Positions 11,774-22,212 of a stretch of 64,000 bases of DNA are shown here, in pieces (the stretch's first letter is position 1; the number at the start of each line of letters is the position of its first letter). The DNA is taken from contig MNCI01007634.1 of assembly GCA_015680685.1 (NCBI GenBank), positions 695,731 through 759,730 on the forward strand. Direction: 5' to 3'. The notes below the pieces were generated by a model, which was not told the DNA's origin, did no database searches, and saw only the letters and a list, made by a program, of their open reading frames with translations. A program made the translations under genes and the position numbers. The stretch comes from Gnetum montanum (taxonomy: Eukaryota > Streptophyta > Gnetopsida > Gnetales > Gnetaceae).

Positions 11774-11778
11774 TTAAG
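11774..11778 (+). repeat. Target site duplication TTAAG (left of solo LTR G)
   Basis: TTAAG precedes the LTR start TGATGAATC and is repeated exactly at 12644-12648 after the LTR end CACTCATCA. An intact 5-bp duplication means an insertion younger than its neighbours, later reduced to one LTR. Confidence 0.85.
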
Positions 11779-12643
11779 TGATGAATCATGGTTTGCCAGG
11801 CCCCGATATCGAATCCTCAATATCGGGTATGCGATATCATAGCCTGGATAATGATATCGAATACACGATATCGTGATTCCTGTGTAGGCCTATAAATACA
11901 ACATTCGGGCACATCAGAAGAAAGAGTAATTGGTAAGTCTAAGGGTAGAGTCTTTTTGTTAGTTTTTAGTTAGTTTTAGTTCTTTCCCAGTGCATGCTCG
12001 TAGTGTGATGATTGTAATTGTATGGAACCTTTGTTTGAGTGTGACGTACTTGGACATGCACATGATTGGCAATAAAGATCAAGATTATGCCATCATTGCA
12101 ACATTCACTTAGCTTTTAATTACTTTAATTGTTAATTATTTATCATTGCCTTTTTAGTTCATATTTCCTTTAGTGTCATTTACACTTCCTATTGATTAAC
12201 ACGGAATGAGTATGACTTAATCACGAACATTTAAGTGTAACTACTTAGTAACCCAATAGCATATCTAGGAGTGATCAAGTAATGTGTACTTGGTAATCCC
12301 AAAAATAGTACACAAGGTCCAAGATGTATACGAATGATTAAGGATGGATGCTCATCACACTTAGGGTTAGCATAGATTTCATTTTCTATTGTCCATTAGC
12401 TTAATTAAGATTGTACCCCATCGTCCCTAGGAGTAGCATTAGTTTAGGATCCCATCATTCACCTCACTTTGGACTAAACCATACATGACAAAGAAAATAC
12501 TAGTCCAGGTGGGAAGACAGTGAACTACGATCAACGTGTAACTATCTAGATACCACAACTAGTCTGTCTATGGAGTTTGACTAGATCATGCATGCACGCT
12601 TGTATTCGTATGGTTGAGTGTAAGGGTACCTAGTCACTCATCA
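11779..12643 (+). repeat. Solo LTR G (Athila-like family), plus orientation
   Basis: This 865-bp LTR has TG...CA ends and a perfect 5-bp duplication TTAAG on both sides, with no internal sequence attached. It is the reverse complement of the LTR family A-D: its last bases AGGGTACCTAGTCACTCATCA (12623-12643) match their first bases. It keeps a TATA box (TATAAATA, 11891-11898) and upstream GATATCG palindrome words (11804-11872). Solo LTRs arise by recombination between the two LTRs of one element. It sits in H between the protease relic and the 3' region. Confidence 0.9.
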
Positions 12644-12648
12644 TTAAG

Positions 12649-13220
12649 GAACTTCTTTTGAGTGATCTTATGTCCACCCTTATTATTGTTCAACATGGTA
12701 AGCCACAATCATTCTTGTTGGTAATGTAATGTTGTAGAGTGAACAATGTTAGTGTTGTTGTTATTCTTGTTACCCTCAACTTGAGTGTAGGGAGTTTCAT
12801 CTTGAAACTCCACCTTCAAACCTAGTTCAATGTTGACATTATTAATAAATGATAAAAAAATGGTATCCCTATGGAACATAGTTTCACCATCCTCATAAGG
12901 CAAGTAAATCTCCTAGTGTATAGGAGATGTGACTACATGAAACTTAGCTAACCATGGTCTTCCTAGGATCAAGTTAAAACTAGGTGTTTCTCTAACTACT
13001 AGAAAGTTAGCAAATGTGGAAAAGTATTTCCTAACTATAAATTCTAATGAAATAGAACCTCATACCACTACCTATGACCCATTGAATGACTTGAGCATGG
13101 AGGTAGAGGTTTCCTCTATGTTTTTAGTTAGGTCTAGTCATTCAACAATGGAAAACATTATTACATTGGTTTCTATCCCATCATCTACATGAACATGATG
13201 AATCTTATACTTGCCAACAT
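12649..13220 (-). pseudogene. H protease relic (Tat/Ogre-like)
   Basis: The minus strand shows HHVHVDDGIETNVI at about 13205-13165, the aspartyl-protease active site (D-x-G after hydrophobic residues). At about 13000 follows NLILGRPWL, the second conserved protease motif, and then IYLPYEDGETMFH. Element P carries the same order (KVHHVPVDDGTTTNVI, then SFNGS). The relic follows gag and ends at the solo LTR; no RT motif follows on the other side. Stops and frame shifts show it is inactive. Confidence 0.7.
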
Positions 13221-16129
13221 GTATGGTAATGAGGAGAAGAGCAAGTAACAATTCTTTGTTTTAGATATTAATCTTTACTTCATTGTTATGAAATATGATT
13301 TTGGATTGATGCTTGTTTTCTCTAAGCTGGGTTTTCTTGATGATAGACTAAATGGATTCTTTGTTAGCAAGCATGTCACCACTCACAAGAATAGAGGTCA
13401 AAATTTAAACTAGTGCATCTCTATGAGTAGGAGAAGTTATGACTAGGTCATATGGGTTCAATGATGTCTTCTTTTATTTTAGGGATTATTTAACTTGTTT
13501 CATTGTTGTGAGAAAATTCTTTTCCTTGACATATGATTTTTCAACCCTGGTAGTCTTAATTTCCTTCATTATTCCTAGAATTTTTGACTCAAGTCTTAGC
13601 ATGTATTTGTTTGGCCTGTTGCCCATACCTGGTTTGTGATGCTCTCTTGGTTTACTAGTTAATGTAGTTTGAGCAATGGAGTTCATAGTTAGATTTAGTC
13701 TTGGTGTAGGTCTCGATGGATCAACTTAATTTCAAGCCTTTTATTACTCACTACCTTTAGTAGCCTTAGTCATTAGTTTGATGATAGATTATTTTTGTCA
13801 CTCTTACAGTGATGATTTCTTATTAAGTGTTGAGTTATTGGCCACAGTAGATAAGCCTTGGTCATAGGGTGTTGTAGGTTTACTTGTGGATGATGAAGGA
13901 ATCCAAATAACGAATAGTTCCCTAGCTTTTAATGGATTAATAATTTTATGCTTAGGTCATGATGTTGATGTCACTAAAGGTGGAACATGTATAACAAAAG
14001 GCTTCTTAGGAGGCATGGGTGGTGGTACTTATACAATGAAGGATTTTCTAGAAGAAGTTGAAGCCTTTTCGTCATAAGGAGGTACCCTAACTACAAATGA
14101 TTCTTTAGGATGATTAGACTATTTGGTTGTCATGAACATGGCTATGATGTAAGAGTTATCATTGGTGTTTGGAGGATTGGGCTCCTTCAAACTAGCTCTT
14201 CATGATCAATCATCTTCTAAAGATCATATTTCATTATTAGGAAAAAATCAATATCGTGACTAGCTAGTTCATGATAATGGTAAAACTTGCCAAGCCTAAC
14301 ATGCTTTGGTAATTTTGGATCATCTTTAATTCCCACTATTAGGTCTTTAGCTATCTCACAAAGATGATTATGTCTCTTATGAGCTTTCCTTGATAGTTTC
14401 TTATGTTGAATATAGTTATCTTCAAGCAACTATTCTAGGAGCTCAAAAGGTTTCATAGGTAACTTAGCATACCTAGACCTATCCTTGCACTTAAAATTTG
14501 GTCTTAGCTAGTTGAAAGCATATGAAATAGATGGTTCATATGAGTTAGAAGATTTATTTCATGATGATGATTTTCATCTTTCTGTTTATTTTGGCTCTCT
14601 TGTTACTAGAACCATGATTACTTGCACTTGTTTGGTCTTATCCTTATCCCTTCTTGAGTTCTAGTTCTTATAAGCTATGTAGGTTGAGTCATTGCTAGCA
14701 TCAACTACATCCTTGATGTTTTTAATTTATGAAAAGGCTTGGCTTAATGATCGAGATTCTAAGTAATAAAGCTTCAACTTGATAAATGCATTGATTACCT
14801 CTTTGAAAATGGCTAATAGATGGATTTCAAAGATGGGCTTTGTAATCTCATTAAGTGTTGTATTCTATCTCTAAATAAACCTTTGAACTGGTTCAAGTGG
14901 CCCCTACCTTACTTTCATGAGTTGGTCTAATATCATGTCTAGTTTTAAGTTGTATTTGAATCTATTAACAAATTGGGTAATCAGGTCATCAAGTGATCCT
15001 ATACTAGCCTAAAGCTTTCCCTATTAAGAACGTTGGAAATATTTGTAGTATCATGTGAGGCCATGCTTACCAAAGGAGGTACTTAGAACATAAGATAATA
15101 AGATGTGCATTAGGGTCATCTTCACCATCGTATTTGGTAAAGTTTGAAATAGGCATGCATGCAAGTAATGTTATTTGAGGAATGGTAGGATTGGTGGAAT
15201 CATACTCATAGAAGTTCATGACCTTCACCATTTTTGTTATGATAGCCTCAAGTTTTCACAGCTTCTTAATAATATTCTAGATCAGTTGAAAGGCTTGATC
15301 TAGGTCTTGTGGAGCTCCTAAGGGCTACAGTTCTAGTTGTTGAATAACTAGTGGTTGGAAAATGGACAACAGTATAGACTAGAAAGTTTGTGTAACTACT
15401 ATTATGAGGGGTTAAACATGAAAGAAGATGTTGGCACTGGAATGTATGGAATAAAAGGAGTATTGGGCATACATGGGTTCCATGAGACATATGGTATTTG
15501 TACTATAGAAGAGAGATCGACTAAAACTATAAATAGTTGGGGCATGACAAGGATTACTAGAGGAGACTATGGTATTATAATGAAAGGTGTTGAGGTGAAT
15601 AATGAAGTAAATAAAGAAGAAAATTGAGAGTTTTGATACATAGAGGTTACAAGAGAGGTTTGGCTTACTACTAAGACTGAGTACATGGGGTTAGTCATGG
15701 TTACTTTAGGGATGGATCATTCTAATGGATCCCCTAGATGAGCATCAGTTTCATAATAGGCCCCAACCTTATGTTGATCCTCTAGATAAGGCCCTGAACT
15801 AGTTTCTTCACTCACTTCAACCTCATCATTAGCCTCTACCAATTGTGTTAACATGTGTGCATAAGGTTCCGTTAACTCAATATGGTCATAGCGGGGAGGA
15901 ATGCACTCCTTTCCATTTTTGTAGATAATTTCAAACTAGCACTTAGAATCTAATTTCCTACACAAGATATGCAAAGTAGCTTGTATTTTCACAAAAATGA
16001 AGTTGTAGTAACTCTCTTTTGTGTTCATATACAAGGATTTTGGTAGACATGACTAAGGATTTGATGGCATTCAATAATGGCTGGGTCCATGGGATTGTAG
16101 ATGTGAGCAAATTCCTAGTTAGAGGCCAT
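13221..16129 (-). pseudogene. H gag (Tat/Ogre-like)
   Basis: The start was chosen at ATG 16129 because MASN-EFAHIYNPMDP aligns with MASSQDAIHVYDLKYP of element P at 59193. The capsid motif FTKYDGEDDPNAHL lies at about 15150-15100. HKKLSRKAHKRHNHLCEIAKD at 14403-14343 and FYHYHELASHDIDFF at about 14290-14245 are the linker and knuckle region. The first knuckle Cys has become Tyr and the last Phe, so the zinc ligands are lost, while P keeps the first Cys. Gag would form the particle. Many stops interrupt it. Confidence 0.7.
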
Positions 16130-16834
16130 ATTGATGATGTTAAGTAGCACAATAGTCAATACAAAAGGCAAAACTATGCAAGACCAATGTATTGGGAAAA
16201 CATGGTAAATGTTTTAGCTTGTAGCTTATAGCTTGTAGCATATAGCATGTAGCTTATATCTTATAGCTTGTAGTGTATATCTTGTGGCTTGTAACTTATA
16301 GGTTATAGCTTGTATTGTATATCTTGTGGCTTGTTTAAGGTTTAGTGTATATATGAACATCATTTAGCCTCTTTAAGGTCTATCGTATTTAATAACTTGT
16401 TTAAGTTTTAGCTTGTTTAAGCATAGCTTGTGAGACTATAGTGTATTTGTGAAATAAAGCTAAAACATAAGTGTAGAAAAATAGGAAAAATAAAGTGAAC
16501 TACAAGTGTAATAATAATTTTTTACGAGGTCAACAGGGCATAGCATATTTATCACAACTTATTTGATCAATCTTGGAAAAAATGGGAAATTTTGTCACAA
16601 CATAAATAAGAAATACTTCATAAAATGCAAGTGCAGAGAATTAGAGGAAAACTACAAATGCATGGAACAAGAAAAGCATTATGCGCTATAACTGTAAAAA
16701 TAATAATTTTTTGTTTTCTTACAACTATGAAAAGGAAAACTAGCTATGAAGTTCTTGTTAAATATGTTGGTATTGTAAAGGGAAAATAGGTAGAGAGTAT
16801 ATACAGATAGGTTTAAATGAAGAAGTCAAGCAAA
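16130..16834 (-). other. H leader with AGCTTGTAG repeats
   Basis: This is the untranslated leader between primer site and gag. From about 16209 to 16470 it is filled with degenerate AGCTTGTAGCTTATAG words. The same words occur at 7060-7330 near the other end of H. The rest is AT-rich without recognisable content. Element P has an unrelated array in the same position. Confidence 0.5.
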
Positions 16835-16859
16835 GGCCCTTCTTTTAGTGTCAGAAAAC
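16835..16859 (-). other. H primer binding site
   Basis: On the minus strand the LTR end is followed by GTTTTC and then TGACACTAAAAGAAGGGCC. The corresponding place in element P reads TGGCACTAGAAGGAGAGCC. The differences are mostly G-to-A, so this is one primer-site type in two states of decay. I do not assign the tRNA. Confidence 0.6.
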
Positions 16860-17887
16860 TATAATGATGGAAAAATCAATGCTAGAAAATCAAAAGAATC
16901 CATGTTTATAGTTTTAGCCCAAAATCCATGAACCTTAAAAGGATTTGGAGTGCCTTAGGTTATCTTGTTAATTACCTAAGGACTTGAAAAATCTGCTACT
17001 AGGTGAAAAAATGAAAATGGATGAAAATGTGTGAATATAAGGTTCAACATTAAATCTTAGAAAAGACTAAGAGAAATGAGAAAAGATATGTGCAAAATAA
17101 AAATTTCAGACTTTATATTGAATGCCATAAAAATTATTGTAAATTAGGTACAAAGAGTACAAATTGAGGCTTTTACAGCCTAAGAATACCAAAAATATCA
17201 TTTAAGATCTGGTGCAAGCATGCAGGGTATGTTCTACAACTGAATCTACACTCCTCTATCTTAATCAATCTACTCCACAATAAATGTTATGACTAGTTCT
17301 TTATACTCCCAGTAATCTACATTAATAAAAGCTACAAATCTACAATAATTTCTCTACTACTTTTCTAAAACAGGTCTATCTTTTATGCCAAAAAGATCTC
17401 TTTTATGTGTTGAAAATATCTACCAAAATGTTTTACCAAAAGATTTGCCAAAATGATCTACCAAGAGAATTACCTCAAAAGATCCAAAACAATGGTGATT
17501 TGATTTGTTGTTCCTCTATCATTTATGTTTCCACATGCTTTTTAAACCATTACATAGCATTTTTTATCATTTTCATGGTCCAAACCTCTAGCATATAGGT
17601 CACTAGCATTTTTGATGTTTTGTGCTATTATTGGCAACATTTTTGACATTTTAGCTCAAATACACTAAAATAATAAAATTCATAGCTTATTTAATGATAT
17701 GGATCATGAATTTCATTTTACAAGTTAAAAATGTTTTAAAATTTTTCTTAAAAAATGTCATAAGATAATATTTTGGAAGGGAAGTCAAGGAATTTATGTT
17801 TGCTCTTAAATCCTATTAAATTACATGGCAAGAATCTAGTTACCAAGCTTCCTTATTCACAACATGAATTTTCCTTGAGGTGTTTCA
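16860..17887 (-). repeat. LTR R2 (5' LTR of H)
   Basis: This is a 1028-bp LTR. Its left end TATAATGATGG is homologous to TATAACATTGG of R1; its right end is ...GAGGTGTTTCA. The primer site lies to the left and the AAGCC duplication to the right, so it is the 5' LTR on the minus strand. Its start on the minus strand (TGAAACACCTCAAGG) matches the first bases of P's LTR at 56928. Confidence 0.8.
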
Positions 17888-17892
17888 AAGCC
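17888..17892 (+). repeat. Target site duplication AAGCC (right of H)
   Basis: This is the partner of 4078-4082. K gag resumes directly after it, reading on the minus strand ...KLVYPMPLGFE up to the insertion point. Confidence 0.8.
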
Positions 17893-19334
17893 AAGTGGCA
17901 TAGGATAGACTAGCTTACCTCTAATGTAGTCTTTGATAGCTCCCTCAAAAATTTCTAGAAGCTATTCATCAAGAAGTTAATGTGAAAGCTCCAAGATCAC
18001 TGACATCTACCTAGAGAGAAACTTGGAGATGGACTCATTGTGGACCTATTTGATTGCTAGGAGCTTTTTCAAAATACCACCCTTAGGAACATTGTACTTG
18101 AACCTTTCCACAAAGGTGATGAAGAGTAGCTCCAAGAAGGTCATAGATTTGTGTGAAAGCATTTTATACCATTCAAGTGATTTTCTAGTCAACAAGTTCA
18201 AAACGATTCAAAGGATGGTCTGGGGATAATTGGCTAGTAGCATGCATTCATTGTCAAAGGTAATGAGATGGTTCAGAGGATTAGATCCTCCATTATACTT
18301 AGTAAAATTTTGCAATCAAATATCTTCGAAAACTTGAGTGGGAGGAATTAAAGGACTAATGAAATCAATGAGGAGATTGGCAATGGAGACTACAAGACTA
18401 CCCCCAAGTAATGTTTTGGCTCTTCATGTTTGATCGTCATTCATCTAAAGCCTAGACATAAGGTCTTGTAACAAGAGCATTACTTCACGTGAAACACCAA
18501 GAATTAATGGTTGTGGTGGTAGAGTGGCCAACATAGAAATTTGAGGTGTGTTATAATGGGGTACATGGTATAAAGGTAGAAGAAATGGTAGTAACACTTG
18601 TGCTGATTAAGTTTGTGGCATATGTGTTACTAGTTGGATAAGATTAAGTAGTGGATTAATGCTTTGTGCTAATTCCCAAATAGCAAGATTGACTATAGCC
18701 TTGTTAGGGAATAAAATATAGATAGAAAGTAATTAAATCATAGATAGCACTATAGTAGTGAAAGTAGGAGCAATGGGGGTAACAGTTTGTGGAACATGCA
18801 TGGAAAATGGATTGTTAGAGTTGATAAGATTAATGTGCTACAAATTGAGGTTGGATAGGTGGGTAGTGTGTTGATGATAAAGGCTAGTAGGAAATGAATT
18901 ATGAGGATTTACATCCTCTTCACCATCAAGGATAATAACACCACCACTTTCACTATGTTGATTATGGAGATACAAATTCCAATTGATAACATTGATGTTG
19001 GGATTCCTAATGAGATGTTCCCTAATCCCACTTGCATGAGCTATATTTCATTCCTAGCAAGTAAATACTCTACCACCATGGCTTCCTTAAACTAGGTGAG
19101 CTTAACGGGTCATTTTGGAATAGGTAAGAAAGGTTCCAAACCATTGGCTACCTCATATTCAGCCATCCTCCTTAGCTCATTCTTAATTAGTGTGATGCTT
19201 ATCTCCCTTTTCACATATGTAAATTTGTAGTCATGTTGCATCATGGGTGTCATAAGTATATGATCTTTCCACATTTTCATCAGCTTCCAGATCTAAAAAT
19301 CCTAAGTGGAGTTGGCTTCTTACCTACCATGATG
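17893..19334 (-). pseudogene. K gag, N-terminal half (Tat/Ogre-like)
   Basis: The capsid region is clear on the minus strand at about 18315-17900: FTKYNGGSNPLNHLITFD, then SLEWYKML, then FVERFKYNVPKGG, and finally GKLVYPMPLGFE at the H insertion. This order is typical of the retrotransposon Gag domain of the Tat/Ogre group. The N-terminal part (to about 19330) is poorly conserved and the start codon is uncertain. The gene continues at 4077 on the other side of H. Leader and primer site lie to the right. Confidence 0.7.
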
Positions 19335-19500
19335 TCAAAGAGATTCTTCTACACAAACTTTAAAAATGAAATAAAGATCAAGTGCAAATGAGAACAAAAA
19401 ATAAAACTAAGTAAAAATTCTAGGAGTGAGAAAAATTTCAAGTGCTAGAAAGAACCTATAGGATGCTAGGAAATAAGTTCAAATTACTAGAAATCCTATT

Positions 19501-19523
19501 GGTCGTCCCTCTAATGCTAAAAA
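19501..19523 (-). other. K primer binding site
   Basis: On the minus strand the LTR end GAACA is followed by a short T run and TAGCATTAGAGGGACGACC. The position (between an LTR end and gag) and the GGGACGACC tail are typical of Tat/Ogre primer sites. The tRNA is not assigned because the 5' part is mutated. Confidence 0.5.
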
Positions 19524-21383
19524 TGTTCTTGCATAAATATTCTTTTTATTCCTACAAGAACACCTCCATGAACTAAGTGTTAAGATACTTAGCGCATGGC
19601 CATAAATGATCTTCAAATCAATGTAATCATCAATAAATTAATGATCATGAAATGAAGGGCATGAATCCTCTAATCAAATATGGACTTAACCTACCACAAA
19701 TTTTTCAAGAAAGGTAGGGAATCAATGACAAATGTAAAGTTTTTAATGCCAAAAATAACTATAGTGTAAAATCATTGAAAAAATGACTAAGTATGGATTA
19801 TTGGAAAATAAATTAAATATAAAATAAGATATGAATGATAGAATAGAAATTAAGTGTAAAATATATATGTGATCATAAAAAATTTTAAAAAAACACTATT
19901 TTTTATATAAGAAAAATGGTTTCGATTTTCTCTTCAAACGATGAAATTTTTATGTTGAAAAATGACTATGTGTAGAACACAAAAAATTTAACTAAGTATA
20001 GAATAAAATGTAAGAGATGGAATAAAAAATAAGCAGAAAAACATGTATAAAAGGATGAAAATATTGAAATATTAATGATATTATCTAGAGATAAGAACAT
20101 CAAATCCCTCCCAACGCTCAGAATTAACTAAGTATGGATTATCGAAAAATAAACTAAGTATAGGATAAGCTATAAATGTTAAAATAAAAACAAACTATAA
20201 AGTGTATATAAAGAACTTACAATATTAAAAAATTATGGTTTTGATGTAAGCCAAGTTTTGATAAGAGCCAAGTTTTGATGTGAGCTAAGTTTTAACATAG
20301 GTTAAGTTTTGACGTGAGAAAAGTTTTAACATACGACGAGTTTTAATATGAGAGAAGTTTTGATAAAGGAAAATTTTTAACATGAAATAATTTTTGACAT
20401 GAGATAAATTTTAAAGTGAGATAAGTTTTGATGTGAGATAACTTTTGATGTGAGAAAACAACTAAGCATAGAAAGTTGAAAATTGGCTAAGTGTAAAATG
20501 TTGAAAACTTTAGAGTTTTAACATAATGGGAAAATAATGTAATGAATGAGAGAGAAAATTAACCAAGCATAGAATGTATGAAAATAAGTGTAAAATAGAG
20601 AGATTACATCAATATGGAGAAAGATCCTAGATGCAAATGCTACATTTATTAAAACAAAGGAAGAAAAAGCAAAGCATTTGGCTTCTATGGAGGATCAAAC
20701 TACAAATGATGGGAAAAAAACATAAGTTTGATAGAACTAATAAAATAAGCTCAAATTTTAAGGAAAATATAGATTCAAAGAATGAAATTGGACTTCTAGA
20801 GATTTGCATGATGGATGGAGAAGTTGTAGATGTGATCCAGCATCAATTCTAGGTTAAAACAAAGCTATTTTAGTCAAGGTTCTCATTATTGACATGGTTG
20901 CTAAAAAATTCTAACTTTGGAAAGTTATGTGGAAGCCCAAAAATTCTATCTCTGGAAGTGATGTTGGAGATGTAGAAGATGCTAAAAGTAGTTGAGAAGC
21001 ACATGAGTGCTATAGTGATAGCAAGCACTCCTACTCTTGATCTCTTAAAATTTGATCAGTGATCTTTAGTCTCAAAAGACTCCACAAAGATCCAACCATT
21101 ACTAAGTCTCAAAAAATCCAACCATCCAACTAAAAAATCCAACCCTAAACTTGGATTTCAAGCTTGTATTTATAAGCTCAAAGTTATCAAGTTTAGGTTA
21201 AGGTTGCTAAAATCGAACTTGAAATTTCAACAAGATATCTAAAATTGAGTTTGAAAATAGCAATTTTGACCTTTTACTTCAATGCACTACATTGTTTTTT
21301 CTTTTGAAGTTAATTCTAACTTTGAACATCTGATGTCAATTAGCTCTTTGATGTCTCCCAGTACTTCCTATACTGTGACATCA
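19524..21383 (-). repeat. LTR I (shared by K and L)
   Basis: This is a candidate LTR of 1860 bp running from TGTTCTTGCATAAATATTC (left) to ACTGTGACATCA (right). The primer site and gag of K lie left of it. A very clean polypurine tract (CCCCCTTTTTTT on plus, from 21384) lies right of it. It therefore serves as 5' LTR for K and 3' LTR for L. The interior is strongly AT-rich, with a duplicated ACTAAGTATGGATTAT segment (near 19790 and 20130) and a 17-bp minisatellite. No second copy is present to confirm the ends. Confidence 0.55.
20236..20456 (+). repeat. Minisatellite, 13 x 17 bp
   Basis: Thirteen consecutive units of exactly 17 bp fit the pattern AAGTTTTGATGTGAGAT, with substitutions only and no length change. 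They lie inside LTR I. Differences are mostly G-to-A and C-to-T. Confidence 0.9.
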
Positions 21384-21398
21384 CCCCCTTTTTTTGAA
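21384..21398 (-). other. Polypurine tract beside LTR I
   Basis: On the minus strand this reads AAAAAAAGGGGG immediately before the LTR start TGATGTCACAG. It is the best preserved polypurine tract in the window and makes LTR I the 3' LTR of element L. Confidence 0.75.
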
Positions 21399-21990
21399 AG
21401 TTGAACCTCTTAGACTTATGCTGGAGCATACGAAGATGATTTTCAACCTTTTTCACGAGGATCCGCCTTTTTTAAAAAATTGACCATTAATCATATTTTT
21501 TCAAAGTTTTTGAAATTGATGCCAAAAAGTTTGAATATAACCCTAAATTATCCTTAGAGGTCATCAAAGACCAAAAAGGTGTCTTGCAATGCTACTTTTA
21601 GGGCATTTTATGTTATGGTATCAAAGGAAATCTAATTTGACATTCCATCATCTCCAACACTTAGAAAAATTTTAATGTCAGAGCTCCAACATTTGGAAAA
21701 ATTGTGACTCTAGAGTTTTTTGAGAATCAGAGAAAATTAAGTCCATAAGTTATACTGTGAATCCAGATGGTTCCTAATGGTCCCCAAAAGTTCATAATAT
21801 GTCTTGTGATGATGTATTTGGAGCAATTGATGCTCAAATTCTTATGAAAAGACATTAAAAACATACTTACTTTTGATTTAAAATGAAACAAAAAAAGTGG
21901 ATGCAATAATACGATTAAAGAAAACTAAGTTAGTGCAAGTTCCATTCCAAGTTAGCTGGTTATGAAGGCCAAAAAATTCTTGATAGCAAC
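21399..21990 (-). other. L 3' untranslated region
   Basis: Only about 600 bp separate the protease relic from the polypurine tract. I see no RT, RNaseH or integrase motif here. A near repeat of TCCAACATTTGGAAAAATT and TCCAACACTTAGAAAAATT at about 21650-21710 is the only internal structure noticed. Confidence 0.5.
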
Positions 21991-22212
21991 TCATGTACTC
22001 ATATTTGATCCAAAATCATCATCAACATTTATGAGTGAAATTGTTGCATCCAATGCAATCTTAATCATTATGTACATAGAAAGTTGACATATTTCCCTAT
22101 TCTTTAAGTCTATTTTGATGTTGTTATCATGGAAGTTTAAATTATCTAATCCATAGTATGAAACTTGAAAGAATGAAGAAATAGCTTCATTATAAGCATG
22201 TATGTTACTCAA
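21991..22212 (-). pseudogene. L protease relic
   Basis: The 73-codon minus-strand frame contains FHDNNIKIDLKNREICQLSM and then LINVDDDFGSNMST. It aligns without gaps to the K relic (…NIKIH… QLPIYIPIYI… EDDGAVMSIIS), including the acidic active-site region. The downstream LGRPW segment present in H and K is absent, so L was truncated within the protease. Confidence 0.5.

Larger units (their letters stand above)
4083..17887 (-). mobile_element. H, composite Tat/Ogre-like LTR element inserted in K gag
   Basis: The unit is bounded by two LTRs of 1029 and 1028 bp (R1, R2) in direct orientation, with a 5-bp duplication AAGCC outside. Reading the minus strand: R2, primer site, leader with short tandem repeats, gag, protease, then (after a later solo LTR) a non-coding stretch, polypurine tract and a third LTR (R3). 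After R3 come 4.7 kb of non-coding sequence with tandem repeats, a second polypurine tract and R1. No RT, RNaseH or integrase is recognisable anywhere in it. It may be a tandem of a gag-PR-only element with a relic, or a full element with internal loss. All frames are decayed. Confidence 0.7.
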
